Source: Lagopus muta
Taxonomy: Eukaryota; Chordata; Aves; Galliformes; Phasianidae
DNA: 64,000 bases
Direction of reading: 5' to 3'
NCBI RefSeq assembly: GCF_023343835.1
Contig: NC_064437.1
Span: 4,106,001 to 4,170,000 of the forward strand
Shown here: piece after piece, positions 25,601 through 36,500 of the stretch
Position numbering within the stretch: the first letter of the stretch is position 1
How the letters are laid out: every line of letters starts with the position of its first letter
Made by a program: the position numbers and the translations under genes
Notes under the pieces: generated by a model
Told to the model about the DNA's origin: nothing
Seen by the model: only the letters and a program-made list of their open reading frames with translations
Database searches by the model: none

Positions 25601-26958
25601 TTGGTGACCCTGCACACAGCAGGGGGATTGACACTAGATGATCATTGTGGTCCTTTTCAATCCAGGCCATTCTCTGATTCTATAAACTCCTGCCCAATTT
25701 ACAATCCACATGAGGCCTTGGATCTCCTCCAGCAGTTCAGTTTCCCAAGTTCTTCCCTTTGATACAGTCCATACATTGCAAACTGTTTTTCTTTAGGCAT
25801 GTTGCCATGCATTTTAATCTTAAAATCTTATTATGTTGTTTTGAAGCATTCTTGCTCGCTTTGTATTGGTGCTGTCTCCTGACTGATGTTCTAACTCCTT
25901 CTAGTTTAGGATGGCCTGTGAATTTAATCATTTTTGTTTACTTCTTCCAGCTCATTAATCTAGATGCTAAATAATACTGGATCTCAGGCAGCCAGAGCTC
26001 TGGCACCATCCCACACTTTGCTGCACTGCATTTATCACCGCTCTTTGTTTACAGTCTTTTATCCAGTTCTCATTCTGCTTGACTGTGTCCTACCAAAGCC
26101 AGGCTGAAATGCATTGTAAGCCAAGATTACACCAAGCAAAGGGTCAATTTTGGAGGTGTTTCTAAGCCAGTCTGTTCAACCTTAAACTGTGGAGTCACTT
26201 ACACCTTGTTCCGGTCTGCTTAGCACACATGTAATCACATCTGACTCTCCCATAGACTCACATCCATCCACTTGTCAGCATAAAACTTCTCACTCCCCTT
26301 TCCTCCTTTTCTGTGTTGCTCCTGTGTTCAGCTCCGTGATTCTCAGGATTTTGAATTTCTGTCACTCACGTGCTCAGGGTCCAGAAGAAGACATTGTAAT
26401 AGGAAAAGCAGTGGGCAGAAAGCTGAATATTCAAGCTGCTGTTCACTGAAGAAGAACGTGCTGGCATTATCCCTAACACCTCAAAATGTGACATGAGTTT
26501 AGCTGCTCTTTTCCTTAGTTGGGTTGGATTAGGTCAGGGAGAGAAACACCCTATAGCCAAAAATAATTGATACATTTTTTTTGTCCTCGATGTGCAAAAT
26601 GTAGTTTGAACGAACACCAGAAATGCTGAACAGAGATGTAAAAGTACATAAAAGTATTGCTGCTAATGACTCAAGTGTGTTGGTGTTGGTGTGGATGGGG
26701 CAGAGCTGTTTGTATGTAAATACGATTCATGGAATCTGACAGCTCTCCCCATGGAAAGAGCTGCTTTGTTCTGACAGTCCTCTCTGGCTTGGTTTTTATT
26801 TTCCAGATGCTGCTATTAATGGAAACTGGGGTTGCTGGGCCAGCTGGTCTCCATGCTCAGGAGGTCAACGAACAAGGAGGCGGCAGTGCAACAACCCGGC
26901 ACCGCAGAATGGCGGCTCATCGTGTTCAGGGCCAGATGCTGAAACAGTGACTTGCTAG
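13558..26958 (+). CDS. C8B: Complement component C8 beta chain, complete CDS in 12 exons
   Basis: C8 beta carries C8 onto the C5b-7 complex during assembly of the membrane attack complex. Exons: 13558-13652, 14894-15032, 15812-15953, 16321-16462, 17621-17753, 18367-18564, 20224-20464, 21669-21797, 22103-22266, 23925-24078, 25271-25339, 26807-26958. All junctions are GT-AG and the phases join without a break into 585 codons plus TAG (human 591, also 12 exons). Domain order: signal peptide (about 1-27), TSP1 (60-112), LDLR class A (116-150), MACPF (about 157-500, signature YGTHY at 335-339), EGF-like cysteine cluster, and a C-terminal TSP1 (541-585). Stretches such as EFLQR and GGASEHIT are near-identical to human C8 beta. 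It lacks the alpha-chain insert and the cysteine that binds C8 gamma. Two adjacent ATGs (13558, 13561) and one at 13576 are possible starts. Confidence 0.96.
14894..15032 (+). CDS. C8B: C8B exon 2: propeptide and first half of TSP1
   Basis: It reads through a basic RHARSAR segment, a likely propeptide cleavage region as in human, into [15 protein letters not shown], the WxxW core of the first thrombospondin repeat whose tryptophans are C-mannosylated in human C8. The donor is AGG|GTGAGT, phase 0. The acceptor lies in a CAG-rich run; several in-phase AG sites exist within 36 bases, so the first few residues are uncertain. Confidence 0.88.
15812..15953 (+). CDS. C8B: C8B exon 3: second half of TSP1, start of LDLRA
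   Basis: The acceptor TTTCATCACAG is followed by [17 protein letters not shown], close to human YRYAYLLQPSQFHGEPC, and then [18 protein letters not shown] leading into the LDLR class A module. The donor is ACAG|GTAAAG, phase 1. Confidence 0.97.
16321..16462 (+). CDS. C8B: C8B exon 4: LDLR class A module
   Basis: It encodes [20 protein letters not shown] with the calcium-coordinating acidic residues (D-x-D-C and D-x-S-D-E), then the linker [18 protein letters not shown] that enters the MACPF domain. The donor is GG|GTAAGT, phase 2. Confidence 0.97.
17621..17753 (+). CDS. C8B: C8B exon 5: MACPF N-terminal segment
   Basis: It encodes [17 protein letters not shown] and [14 protein letters not shown], nearly identical to human C8 beta. 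The donor is GAG|GTATGT, phase 0. At the place where C8A carries its extra loop and the C8-gamma cysteine, this exon is shorter (133 against 190 bases). Confidence 0.97.
18367..18564 (+). CDS. C8B: C8B exon 6: MACPF first transmembrane-hairpin region
   Basis: 66 codons from [20 protein letters not shown] to [10 protein letters not shown]. This covers the first membrane-hairpin cluster of the MACPF fold and diverges from human more than its neighbours do. The acceptor is TTCTGTTCAG, the donor ACA|GTAAGC, phase 0. Confidence 0.96.
20224..20464 (+). CDS. C8B: C8B exon 7: MACPF core signature
   Basis: It contains [32 protein letters not shown] and the GGIYEYTLV bend, the defining MACPF signature. 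The 241-base length and end phase 1 are identical to C8A exon 7. The acceptor is CATGCCATGTAG, the donor GCAG|GTACGT. Confidence 0.97.
21669..21797 (+). CDS. C8B: C8B exon 8: MACPF second half
   Basis: It encodes [20 protein letters not shown] and [13 protein letters not shown]. The two cysteines match the conserved pair in human C8 beta (HACAKN and VGKC). The 129-base length and phases are identical to C8A exon 8. Confidence 0.95.
22103..22266 (+). CDS. C8B: C8B exon 9: MACPF second hairpin and RGGASEHI region
   Basis: It encodes [18 protein letters not shown] and [19 protein letters not shown], nearly identical to human. The acceptor is strong (TTTTTTTGCAG). The donor AAG|GTGCTG is weak, but phase and the next exon confirm it. 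Failure to splice here would add 23 codons before a TGA at 22336. Confidence 0.96.
23925..24078 (+). CDS. C8B: C8B exon 10: end of MACPF and start of EGF-like module
   Basis: It encodes [15 protein letters not shown], the [10 protein letters not shown] helix and [16 protein letters not shown]. The acceptor is CATCCCTCTAG, the donor AAAG|GTAGGA, phase 1. The downstream intron separates two halves of a module that are one exon in C8A. Confidence 0.97.
24213..24312 (-). mobile_element. CR1 LINE fragment (3' end), C8B intron 10
   Basis: GATCATAGAA, then TGGTTTGGGTTGGAAGGGAC and AGGGAGGGACACCTCCCTCT, are the reverse complement of the CR1 3' end. The first CR1 piece in the window. The far boundary is approximate. 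Confidence 0.85.
25271..25339 (+). CDS. C8B: C8B exon 11: EGF-like module remainder
   Basis: A small 69-base exon encoding [18 protein letters not shown] and a short linker. The acceptor is TCTCTTTCAG, the donor ACAG|GTGAGT, phase 1. A CR1 copy begins about 155 bases downstream in the following intron. Confidence 0.96.
25494..25683 (+). mobile_element. CR1 LINE fragment (3' end), C8B intron 11
   Basis: It contains the CR1 landmarks GGAACAGGTTGCCCAAGGAG, GGCCAGGCTGGATGTGGCTC and TGATCATTGTGGTCCTTTTC, and ends in a degenerate ATTCTATGATTCTATA-type terminus. Orientation is the same as C8B. Confidence 0.95.
26807..26958 (+). CDS. C8B: C8B exon 12: C-terminal TSP1 and stop
   Basis: It encodes [20 protein letters not shown], then [15 protein letters not shown], and ends in TVTC followed by TAG. 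Human ends SETLDCS. The 152-base coding length is identical to the last exon of C8A. Confidence 0.97.
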
Positions 26959-27360
26959 AGGGAAAATTGTTAAGAACTCAGTGTACACACAGTGACCAGC
27001 TTCCAAACTGAGTGGGAAGGTGTTACCTGATTAGCTTGCTAAGTTGGCTCTGCTCTGCTTGTCTCATCCCAGTACATTCAGAAGGCATTGGTAGCATCGC
27101 AGCTTTGGACGTGCTTTGCAGTTGTCCCATGCTCTGGTTGTGCTTACTGTTCTCTGTAGTTTTTCTGTGTCTTTATGGCAAAATAGGGACGAGCTGCATC
27201 TCATGCCTTATTTGGTAGAGATTGTTGCGTGATTTTAAGTTCTGCCATTTTATTTTTGAAGGTTCCTTTGAGATAAGAAAAGACTGATCTTACACCAGAA
27301 TATGCACTAACATGCAGCTTCTGTGAAGACAGCTGTGTCACGTGGAGTGAAATACAGCAT

Positions 27361-27366
27361 ATTAAA
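27361..27366 (+). terminator. C8B: Possible C8B polyadenylation signal (ATTAAA)
   Basis: The commonest variant hexamer, about 400 bases after the C8B stop, with a TAGTGTATCTAG element 25-30 bases downstream. No AATAAA occurs in the first 2 kb after the stop. A transcript end would be needed to decide between this and the AATAAA at 29050. Confidence 0.35.
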
Positions 27367-28837
27367 GTCTAAATCTCAATGAGCACTATAGTATCTAGTG
27401 TATCTAGTATCTAGCCACTTCCCCAGTTTCCCTATTTATGGTATTTAACTTAAATTCTCTGTCGTATTAGAAGTTATGTTGAAGGAGTGAAAACCAAACT
27501 GCAAAGTGCAATCTGGTAACAGTGAGGTATTGTTATGTAACTGCACAGCAGTGGTGCTCACTGCAGAGACAAGCTTCCTCCTGTGCATTCAGAGGTAGAA
27601 CAGGCACAGAGTGCACCCTGATACACTCAGATACTTTTTACTTGGAGAGGTCAGGGAAGGACAAAGGGATGTTACTGGGATGGGGAATGGGAAAGCAGCT
27701 GCTCCTTCTGCTGCTGCCTGGGACTTTGGGAAGGCAGCAGAGATGACTGCTCGCAGGTTAGGTCATCAGAGATGGAGAGGGTTTGCTATGAAATGAGACA
27801 AAGCAAAATGTGTGGTTTGCCCTTTGTTACCATCCCTAAAGCCATGCATCACAACCCAGGTCCTACAAAAGAGGAACTTATGTCTCTATGCACTGCTTTG
27901 TGATTCAACTGAGAACAAATGGTCTGGGGACTTTCCTCCTGCAGCTTGTTTGGTAGTTAATGATTTTTACACAGACATTTGTTGGGGCCTGCTATAAAAT
28001 GACAAGAGAAGCTTTGCTTTGGGAAAACAGTGCAACCAGTGCAAAGTCATTTGTGAGTGTTGTGAGTCTCCTAACATCAGCAAGGTCAAACACTCTTAGG
28101 AAGGCTTTTAAGGATGCTGGTGATGATGGGTTGATATCACCAGTTTCTCTTCTTTCAGACTGATGCTGTCTAAATGCAATTCTTGTAAGAACATCTCAGG
28201 CTCTCTGACACCTAAACAATGGAACATGCATTTAGTTTTAGCCCTCATGCCGCCTCCACACTTATCGACAAGGTTTGTGTGACAGCTTTAAGAAAGGAAG
28301 AGCACATTGCATATGTGCATATGTAAAAGCAGCTCCCTCTGTACTCATAATGGGCTACATATGTAATTGGGCTGCCAACCCACAACATTTCCTCATCCAC
28401 TGTGTAAGTAACTGTGATGTCTTTTGTGTGGTAGGAATTTGCCAAGTGGCTCATTCAGGGTCATGGTCACTGCTAATGCAATCTGCATTTTTCTTTGTGG
28501 TTTTTAAAGGGGCACAGTGGAAGCAGTGCAACAGAGGAGTCCAGTCACCAGCTTGCGTTGGTTCATGGGCACCTGCCTGTGACAGCACGCGCTGCAGTGC
28601 TGCTGCTTCCCCTTCTGATTGAGGAGCTTTCTCAGATAAGTAGAGTGGCTTTTGTAAATGTGACCCCCACTCCATCACAGTGGAGTAAGCAGTCTGACCT
28701 GTGGTCATGGTGCATCTATCTGCTGCTGCTGCAAGCAGAGCAAAATACAGCAACCCAAAGCTTTCCCCCTATCAGGAAAGCCCAGATTTTTTGAAATGGA
28801 AATGCTTGAGTTTGTATTATTTGGATTTGGGTTGGGT

Positions 28838-28865
28838 GTTTTGTTTTGTTTTGTTTTGTTTTTTG
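28838..28865 (+). repeat. (TTTTG)n microsatellite
   Basis: Five or so copies of TTTTG in the C8B-C8A spacer. Confidence 0.9.
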
Positions 28866-29328
28866 GAGGAAGAAAGACTTGGCAGTCTTCAAATGAGCAG
28901 GACAGCCTACCTGGTGTATCATTTCAGTAGCAGTTGCATGTTGAGCCTATAGGCTCTAGGAGCCTCCCCTAAAGGACATAACTTTATCTTGTCCTTGTGA
29001 TTTTGTGCTTTGATTTAACTAGCTAACAATTTACGATGACCTGGAGGGTAATAAAAAATTCTGTGCTGAAGGTTTTATTGTTTCATTTTGATATGCATTA
29101 AATTTTGGTACTATCTTTTACTGGGGTTTCTCACTTCCACTTTCCGTGCAAGTTGACATTAATAACCCAGGTATGAAAACAAGAAGGCTGCAGACACAAC
29201 ACATGCATGTTCTCTGCTGGTTAAGCCCATTTTCCTGGCTAAGACTCTTGTCTCAATGGGCTTTATTGCATCTCATATTGCATTCCTGCCCTGGACCAGA
29301 TGTGCTGTATTAATATGGGTTTCTTTAC

Positions 29329-29384
29329 GTTGGAACTAGACGATTTAAAGATCCGTTCCAACCCAAACTATTCTAAGACTGTAT
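29329..29384 (+). mobile_element. CR1 LINE 3'-terminal fragment
   Basis: GTTGGAACTAGACGATTTAA, then GATCCGTTCCAACCCAAACT and ATTCTAAGACTGTA, match the last about 55 bases of CR1 with substitutions. Confidence 0.8.
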
Positions 29385-29631
29385 GGTTCCTTAAACCTGT
29401 GGTAGTTCTGTATCATTGCTTTCGTCACCTGTGTCTCAGCACAAGAGCCATACTGACTGGTTGCCACAGCTATTGCTATGTGCATGCTAAAAATAAACTC
29501 AATAAACAGGGAAAATGTATTTTTTCCACCTCCTTCCTGAAGATGTTGCTGCTGCGATGTGTGATGGATCCAGTCAACATGGTTTGGGGAAGTTCCAGAA
29601 ACAGTATTTTTGGTAAGTTCTAATTGTCATG

Positions 29632-29861
29632 TCATGATGTTAGGAAGAATTTCCTTACAGAGAGGGAGTGTTCAATCATTGGAATGGGCTGTCTGGGGCA
29701 GTGGTGGGGTCCCCATCCCAGGAGGTATTCAAGACATGTGTGGACATGGCACTAAGGATCATGGTTTTGTGATGAGTCTCAGTATCAGACTGGTGGTTGG
29801 ATTTGGTGATCATGAAGGTCTTTTTTATCCTAAATGGTTTGGTGACCCTATGATTCTGTGT
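29632..29861 (+). mobile_element. CR1 LINE fragment (diverged)
   Basis: It begins at a TGTTAGGAAGAATTTCCTTA landmark, continues through GGAATGGGCTGTCTGGGGCA and GGTATTCAAGACATGTGTGG, and ends CCCTATGATTCTGTG. An older, more diverged subfamily than the copy at 25494. Confidence 0.9.
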
Positions 29862-31212
29862 CCAACTTTCCCAGCACAAAACCAGCCTGATTCTTACTAC
29901 ATCGGAAATGTGTCAGACTGATTTCCAGCTGGGATTTGTTCCCTTGTGAAGCTGGGATTTGGTCTGTCATCAGGTTGGTTCACAGTCCAGCAGCTGATCC
30001 ATGATCCCTTGCATTGATATGGTAGGAGAGCTGGGTGACTTGCAGCACCCTTGCCATTGTCCCCACCCAGGCCTCTGAGGGCATATAAACCAGAAATCTG
30101 CTTTACAGAGAAAGTAATGGACACAGACAGAGAGACTGCATAGAAAGTGACCCAGCAAGTCCATGTAGAGGTGATAACAGTCCCCAGATTGCCAACAGTG
30201 GGTTCTTTTGCAGTACTCATAATACAGCCCAATAAGCACCAAAGCAAACCGCCAGCTTTCAAATTATGGCTGCAGATTTCTCTTCCTTTTATATCCTGTT
30301 TTAACACCTTCTGGTTGTGTAAATCAACAACACTGGAGAGGAGGACAGTAATTATTACCATTATGTACTACCATTATTAGCACTTAGACTCTCACTGTGC
30401 TGGGCACGATGCAGCAGCACAACAAATGCCAGCCTCCCCCTGAACTCCCCAGGATCTGGCATTTCTTTTGTTTTTATCTACTGTCTTTTGTCATTTCTGT
30501 TGTCTTTTGCAGTTTGGGGTAGATTTGATGTTTTGCTTCTTCCTGCAGCAATGCCTTAACACTGTATGGAGGGGAAGGCGACAATCTCAGAGCTGCTCCC
30601 ACTGGGCAGTCCTCAGCTGCTGTGAAGTAGAGGGCTGGGAGGGACCCATCCATTGGGGCAGCCAGCATGACATTGACCCCGAGGTGGGAAACAGCTCTGT
30701 CTCAGGCACTGCCCTTATCTCCTCTCCTGTTAGCTGGTTATCTGGAGCCTGCACCTTGCAACCTCAGGTGTATTGTCATCAATCATTTGCTGTTTTCTGT
30801 TGCATACTGGTTCTTCTCTGCCCTTCCTTTGTTAATAACCCAGTTTGCCTATATCCATAAAAATATCTGATTGTGATACCATTTATCCAAAGCACCATAC
30901 ATCCATCATGTACTTACGAGAAAGATAAACAAGGTCTCCTGGGAAATATGCCGCAAGAAATATATAGGATAAATAACTATATCAAATGTATGTCAGTGTG
31001 CAAGAGGGGAAAATCCATTCATTAAAGCCAGGGTGGAACTGTAGTGTTTTATTGTACCCTCTAAGCTTTTAGTTTAAGTAAGAAATGTACATTTTTGCTC
31101 CTTATCTCATCTAGCACAGCTCTCATGCTGGCCACTTCAGCAGGAGAAATATTAGCTTCTTTGAGTGGCACTGTAAATGTGTAATTGCTCGTAATCTTTT
31201 TTATTTCTTTTC

Positions 31213-31243
31213 TCTCTCTCTTTTTTTTTTTTTTTTTTTTTTA
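31213..31243. repeat. (TC)n followed by poly-T tract
   Basis: A short CT dinucleotide run passes into more than 20 T residues. Low-complexity sequence in the convergent spacer. Confidence 0.85.
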
Positions 31244-31675
31244 ATTTAAACAGACCTTATGGGCATTTTCTCCCTGGACTGCAATTCTCTGCTCTGAGCT
31301 CTGAGGAGGAAGATGCCTGAGTCCTGGGTGAGCAGAGGAAAGGGGCTGCTGCCCAGCCCTTCTTGGTGTTGGTTCACATTCAGTTCTTTCATCATTTGGA
31401 TTTCTCTGGTTGTGATGCCTTTCCAGCCTTATAGAAATGCCTCCAAAGGTGAGGCTGCAGGTCATATTCCCCCAGCCTCCACTCTCCAGCCTCTTAGACA
31501 GCAAATCTTTCCCTTCATTAATTTCTTCCCCCTGGCCACAGAGGCTCACTGCAGTAGCTTGACTCATTTGCTCTTGGGTTTTGTCCCAAGCAGTCTGTGC
31601 ACAGGTGAGAATCACCCATGAACCAAAATAGTTTTGGATGTAAGAACCCTGTCATATGTTTCTACATAATCACTG

Positions 31676-31990
31676 AGTCATAGTATCATTAAGCTTGAAA
31701 GGGACCTCTAAGATGATACAATCACAGAATGGTTTGGGTTGGAAGGGACCTTTAAGATCATGTAGTTCCTGCTATAGGCAGGGACACCTCCCTCTAGACC
31801 AGGTTGCTCACAGCCCCATCCAGCCTGGCCTTGGTGCTTCCAGTGAGGTGGTATCAACAATTTCATTGGGCAACCTGTGCCAGCATCTCCCCACCTTCAC
31901 AGTAAAGAATTTCTTTATCAAGTCCAAGTCATCAAAAGCAACCATCAGCCCATCACCCCTTTGCCCATCGATCATGTCCTGCATAATGTT
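31676..31990 (-). mobile_element. CR1 LINE fragments, two in tandem
   Basis: A short copy of the CR1 3' terminus (AGTCATAGTATCATTAAGCT...CTCTAAGATGAT) directly abuts a longer one starting at 31717 (ACAATCACAGAATGGTTTGG). The longer copy continues through CATCCAGCCTGGCCTTGGTG and GGGCAACCTGTGCCAGCATC. Both are reverse-complement. The right boundary is approximate. Confidence 0.88.
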
Positions 31991-33027
31991 CCAGCCCCAT
32001 GCCAACAACTATTGATAGAACCATAGTGGGAAAATGCTGCTTTGCTCACTTTCCTCCGTGCTGCCTTAATCACACCAGTATCAGTGGATGCTTCATGCTG
32101 CTGCATTGTCTCGGCATAGAAGACATCAGATCCAAACCCTGGGGAGCAAATTTATCTCTGGATGAATGCAGACTTTACCTGGGAAAGCAAGCTTGGCAAA
32201 AAGGCCACCGTTTTATCACACATTTATCCACATCTTAGAAACGTGTCATAGTAATTTTTCACTGAAAAATCAAACCTTGGTGTTTGAGACAACACGGTTT
32301 GTTATTTTCTTATACAAAAAAAAAAAAAAAAAAAAAAGAAGAGAAAAAAAAGGCTGCAGTTTCACTTTCAAGCAAAACAGAAGCGATTAAAAAAAGAAAA
32401 AATCATCTTTTGGCAAATGTGCACACAAAAGAAAATATGGGGCCAGATCTTCGGGTAGCATAAATCAGCTGCAGTGAAGGAGCTACACTGATTTACATCA
32501 GCTACATGTCAGCCTCTAAATCACCACCGACACACTGTTGAGAAACAAGCATTTCCAAGCATCAGAGCTAGAGCTGAGCAATTTCTTTCACTAAACCACG
32601 ATTCCTTTCCCATTCAAATGTATGTAGAAGTGCTCCTTTGTGCTTTGAGGTTTTGTTGCTGTTCATAATGCTTGATTCCTTCTCAGGGCTTTTTTCCCCC
32701 TCCCTTCTTTCCCTGCAATGCAAAGCACAGTGAAATAAAGTGCCACTTGCCTTCTGTCCTCCCTGGGTTTTGTGGCAGTTCATTAAGAGGGCTGAGCTGT
32801 GGGCTCTGGATGCAGTTCAATACCACATGTATTCCTGTGCTGAGATTTATGCCTTACGTTCAGAAGAGATCTTTAAATCAAGCAGCTCAGTAGCAACTTC
32901 TCTGTCTCTGGATGCCCGGGGCATGAAATGCCCATGTGCCAATCAGCCCATCACTGGTGCAAGAGGAGCAGCCTGCCCCTACGTGAGCATCCCCTAAAGA
33001 ATGGTTTCCTTCCAGCCTCTTTGTTAC

Positions 33028-33037
33028 TTTATTTATT
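33028..33037 (-). terminator. C8A: C8A polyadenylation signal (overlapping AATAAATAAA)
   Basis: On the minus strand two overlapping AATAAA hexamers stand about 340 bases beyond the C8A stop, giving a compact 3' UTR ending near 33010. This is the first canonical signal downstream of the stop. Confidence 0.65.
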
Positions 33038-33372
33038 GATGTAAGAATCTTCAACACTTTGAGTTGACATTTCACAATGGCTCTTTGAACGTCTTTGGGC
33101 TTAAGCTTCCTCCATGCAGCTCAGCATATGGCTTTGCTGAAGACACAGCCCTGTCCAATATGCTAGACGTAAGAATCTGACGGTGCCAACTTATAAAAGT
33201 TTCATGGTACATATGTCAATACCAACTGCATAAAAATGCAAGGATCGCGAGCTTTTAATTTGTTTTCCAAAGGCAAACATAGACATTTCTGCAAGTAAAC
33301 AGTTCTAACCCGTGTATTTCATACCTGAGGCACTTAGAGCCTTGAGCTCGTGCCTATGGAGCCATGCTGGGT

Positions 33373-33524
33373 TCAGCAGGAAGAGCTCTGCTCATCTCTC
33401 CCCATGCAGGGTGCCCCTCCATGCTGTGGGGCTGGGTTGCTGCATTGCCGGCTGCGGTGCCGTGAGCCCGACTGGCACGAGGTCCAGGATGACCAGCAGC
33501 TCCAGTGCCCATCTGTCTCTGTGC
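33373..33524 (-). CDS. C8A: C8A exon 11: C-terminal TSP1 and stop
   Basis: It encodes [20 protein letters not shown] and [14 protein letters not shown], ending SSSC then TGA. Human has GSWSCWSSWSVCRAG and [14 protein letters not shown]. The acceptor is GCTTTTCCAG. The final cysteine precedes the stop directly, as in human. Confidence 0.96.
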
Positions 33525-36500
33525 CTGGAAAAGCATAGGATGTAAATTATAGTGTTTGTCTCACCTGAAGAGCTGCGGTTTGACTTCCCAAAGGGCTGCC
33601 AGCAGCTCTCTGTGCTAATTCCCCCACCTCCAAGCAAGGCAGAGGGACAAATATCCCCTAGACTCACTATGGTGGAGCTGTCCCAAAAAGCCCACCTGTC
33701 CCTGTGCAGATGGGTCACTTTGAGGCTTTTTCTTTACAGTACAGACTGAGATGTCATGTGTGTTCGATACTATAGATTACAGCAGTGCTTCTGAATGATG
33801 GGAGTGCTTGATGGCTGTCATTTACTGTCGTGTTTTATTTACTCAGCTGGCCTTCATCTCTGGCTTGGGCACTTTATTAATCTGAACAGTAAAAATGGAT
33901 CTGTGTGCTCTTACTTAGAGCTGGATGAAAAGCTGGGCTTCCCATCTTCTGAAGTACTCTTCTTTTAAAAAAAAAAAACAACAAAAAAACCCACATTTGC
34001 TCTTAAATGAGTTTTGAAACTAAAAATCTGCTTCATTTCCATGAGCTGAAAATCCTGTTCTGTCCCCTCTTCATTGCTAAAAGCCAGGAGCCACCATTTC
34101 TGGATGTGTCCAAGAACCACGGAGATGTGGCACTGAGGGACATGGTCAGTGAGTACATTCGGGGTGTGTTGGGGTTGGGCTTGGGGATCTGAGAGGGCTT
34201 TTCCAGCCTTATTGATGCCGTGATGCTCAGAGCAATTTGTGTGAGTGCAATGGGTTTCTTAGGTTTGGAGACAACCTAACCTGAGGTTGCTGGTTTTCTT
34301 AAAAAAAAAAAAAAAAGGGCCACTTTTGAGTCATTGAGCCACTGCTTTTTAGTTCAGTTTCATAAATCATCTACTAAACTTTGCTTGTATTCCTTATCAC
34401 AGATCTGATTTTCCAGTGGAGAGGCCCTAATTACCAGCAGGTAGTTGAAGGCCTGAAGCTCTGTTGGGTGGAACTGCTCTGTTTAACATCGTGTGTCAGC
34501 AGAGGGGAGGACTCATGGTAGTCCTACAGCTCCTCACTGGAAATGAGGGGACAGCATGAGCTCTGCAACCTGGGACAGTGAGAGGACCCAAGGGAATGGC
34601 ATAGAATTGCATCAAGGGAGGGTTGGGTGGGGGCAAGGGAAAGGCATTGCCCCAAGCTGCCAGAGCTCAGGGAGTGCTGGGACATCTCTCTCAACCATAG
34701 AGTTCAGGTGGTCCCATGTGGAACCAGGAGTTGGGTTCAGTGATCTTTATTTCCCCCCTCCAACTCAGGATATTCTGTGTTGGTTTACCACGTGCATGGA
34801 CAGCTCTGTCCCCTCTATGGGAGCACACTGGGACCTCACCTTGGTGCTCAGTCTGCTCACAGACAGGGCCACTGTATCCAGACCGGCACTGGCACGAGCA
34901 CTCATCTCCCACCAGGACAGGTTCTCCATTGTTCTGGCATGGCCCACAGCGACAGGCATTGAATTCCAGCAGGTACTCATCCAAAGCCCGCTTCAGGTGC
35001 TGCCGTTTGGTTTCCATGTTGCCAGCATCACTTCTGCGCAGGATTTCGTGGATAGGTTGCAGCTGCACAGGGTGGAGATAAAGAATGGAGGTTGGGGATT
35101 TCAGCTGGGCACAAACTCAGGTGCTGCAGAGAGCAGGGAGATTGCTGGGTAAAGGCAAGGCTGAGAAAAAGCTCATTTGTCTTCCTCGACAGCTGCATGG
35201 ATGTGATGCAGACGTTACCACCACTGATAGTGCCTAGTGAGAAACCACTGGTCCAAAACTCTTCCCATCTTAGAGGTCTGTGTGGGAATGGCTTCTTTTG
35301 ACATGCTTTGGTTTTTCATTGTGGATCCAAATGATAAATCAGAACACCCCAGTAAGCCTGTTGTTTGATTGATTTCTTACTGCTGCCACAGTGTCAGGTT
35401 CTTGCACGCCTTTTGCTTTTTTGAACCAAAAACATTTGGGTGAGAGCTTCAGACAGCAAGTATCATCGAAACTAAACACTGAGAATTTTATCTGCCTACA
35501 TCTTGCTCTTTGATACTGTGAAATAATGTTAAGGTGTCTACAGCTTTAAAAGCATAGCAAGCTTTTGTATTTCCAGTAGCAAAATGCAGTGCTTGTGTAT
35601 GATTAATCAAAATATCCAGATGTAGACAGCTGTAATTGTAACCCACCTTCTGCTTTGAGCCTACTCCATAGGATTGATGGGATTAGCCAAAGGGCATCAG
35701 GCTCATACACTGGTGGCAGGGCTCTGCATTTTGAAATGCCATGAGTGGCTGTTTAGGGTGTGTTAGGTATTCAGCTGTGTTTAGAAACTGGATCCATGAA
35801 AAATCTCAGCCTTTCCAGTTTCACCAGTCACAAAAGGGAACTTTAAAGCAACAAGCTCAAGGCCGATGCGAGGACACATATTTATATGCCTAGCATGCAT
35901 CTGGCTGAGAACTGGTGAGTGTCAGTCCAGGAATGTCCTGAGCATCATCTCATTGCACAAGGCACACAGGGCGAGGAGGATCAGAAAGGCTTTGGGAAGA
36001 GCTCTTAGTCCAGTTTGTATAAACTTGTTTAACAAATGAGCGTGAGCTACAGATAAGCGCTGTTATAGTGGACGTAGGAACTTACTGGCAGCATGAAACA
36101 CTGCTGGTTGCACGATGGCTGAGCTCTCAAAGCAGCCAGCAGAGAGGTCAGCAGGTGTTTTACTGGAAAACTGCAATAAGTTTTGCCCAGAGTTGATGGG
36201 AATTGGTGAAGAAAGGTGAATAACCTGAAGCATGCATTCGGTTGTGACTGAAAGCACTTGCTCTTTAGCTGGCCTTTCTGCTACCAGGGTGCTGCCCAGA
36301 AAGCTTTGCAGATTCCCACTTTCCTGACAGTAATGCAAATAATTACCAGTTCCACTACTTACTTCTCTTTTACTGTTTGGCCCTCTTGCTGTACTTCCTT
36401 CTATTGACAGCAAGGATGGCTATGACACTGTGTCCATGCTGTGACCCTGGTCCTTCCTTCACACTAGGAATCCCTATAGGATGCCCCAGTTGAACTTCCC

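Larger units (their letters stand above)
26959..33009. other. Convergent intergenic spacer between C8B and C8A
   Basis: No coding exon was recognised. The first part is the C8B 3' UTR; no AATAAA lies close, but ATTAAA at 27361 is followed by GT-containing sequence and could serve, with AATAAA at 29050 as an alternative. The rest holds CR1 pieces, a (TTTTG)n run, a long T tract at 31213-31243, an A tract at 32316-32338 and a small (GTATCTA)n-like repeat at 27391-27415. Confidence 0.6.

Noticed and set aside
25267-25617. Minus-strand frames over CR1 copies (also at 33392, 36504 and 47144) with a shared RATSSLALN-like peptide
   Set aside because: The shared peptide is simply the antisense translation of CR1 3' ends, not a protein family.
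29897-30361. 154-codon minus-strand frame in the C8B-C8A spacer
   Set aside because: The translation looks like random sequence with no domain, and no start context or splice sites support it.
34556-35152. 198-codon plus-strand frame opposite C8A exon 10
   Set aside because: It is the antisense shadow of the conserved C8A exon 10; the minus strand carries the homology.
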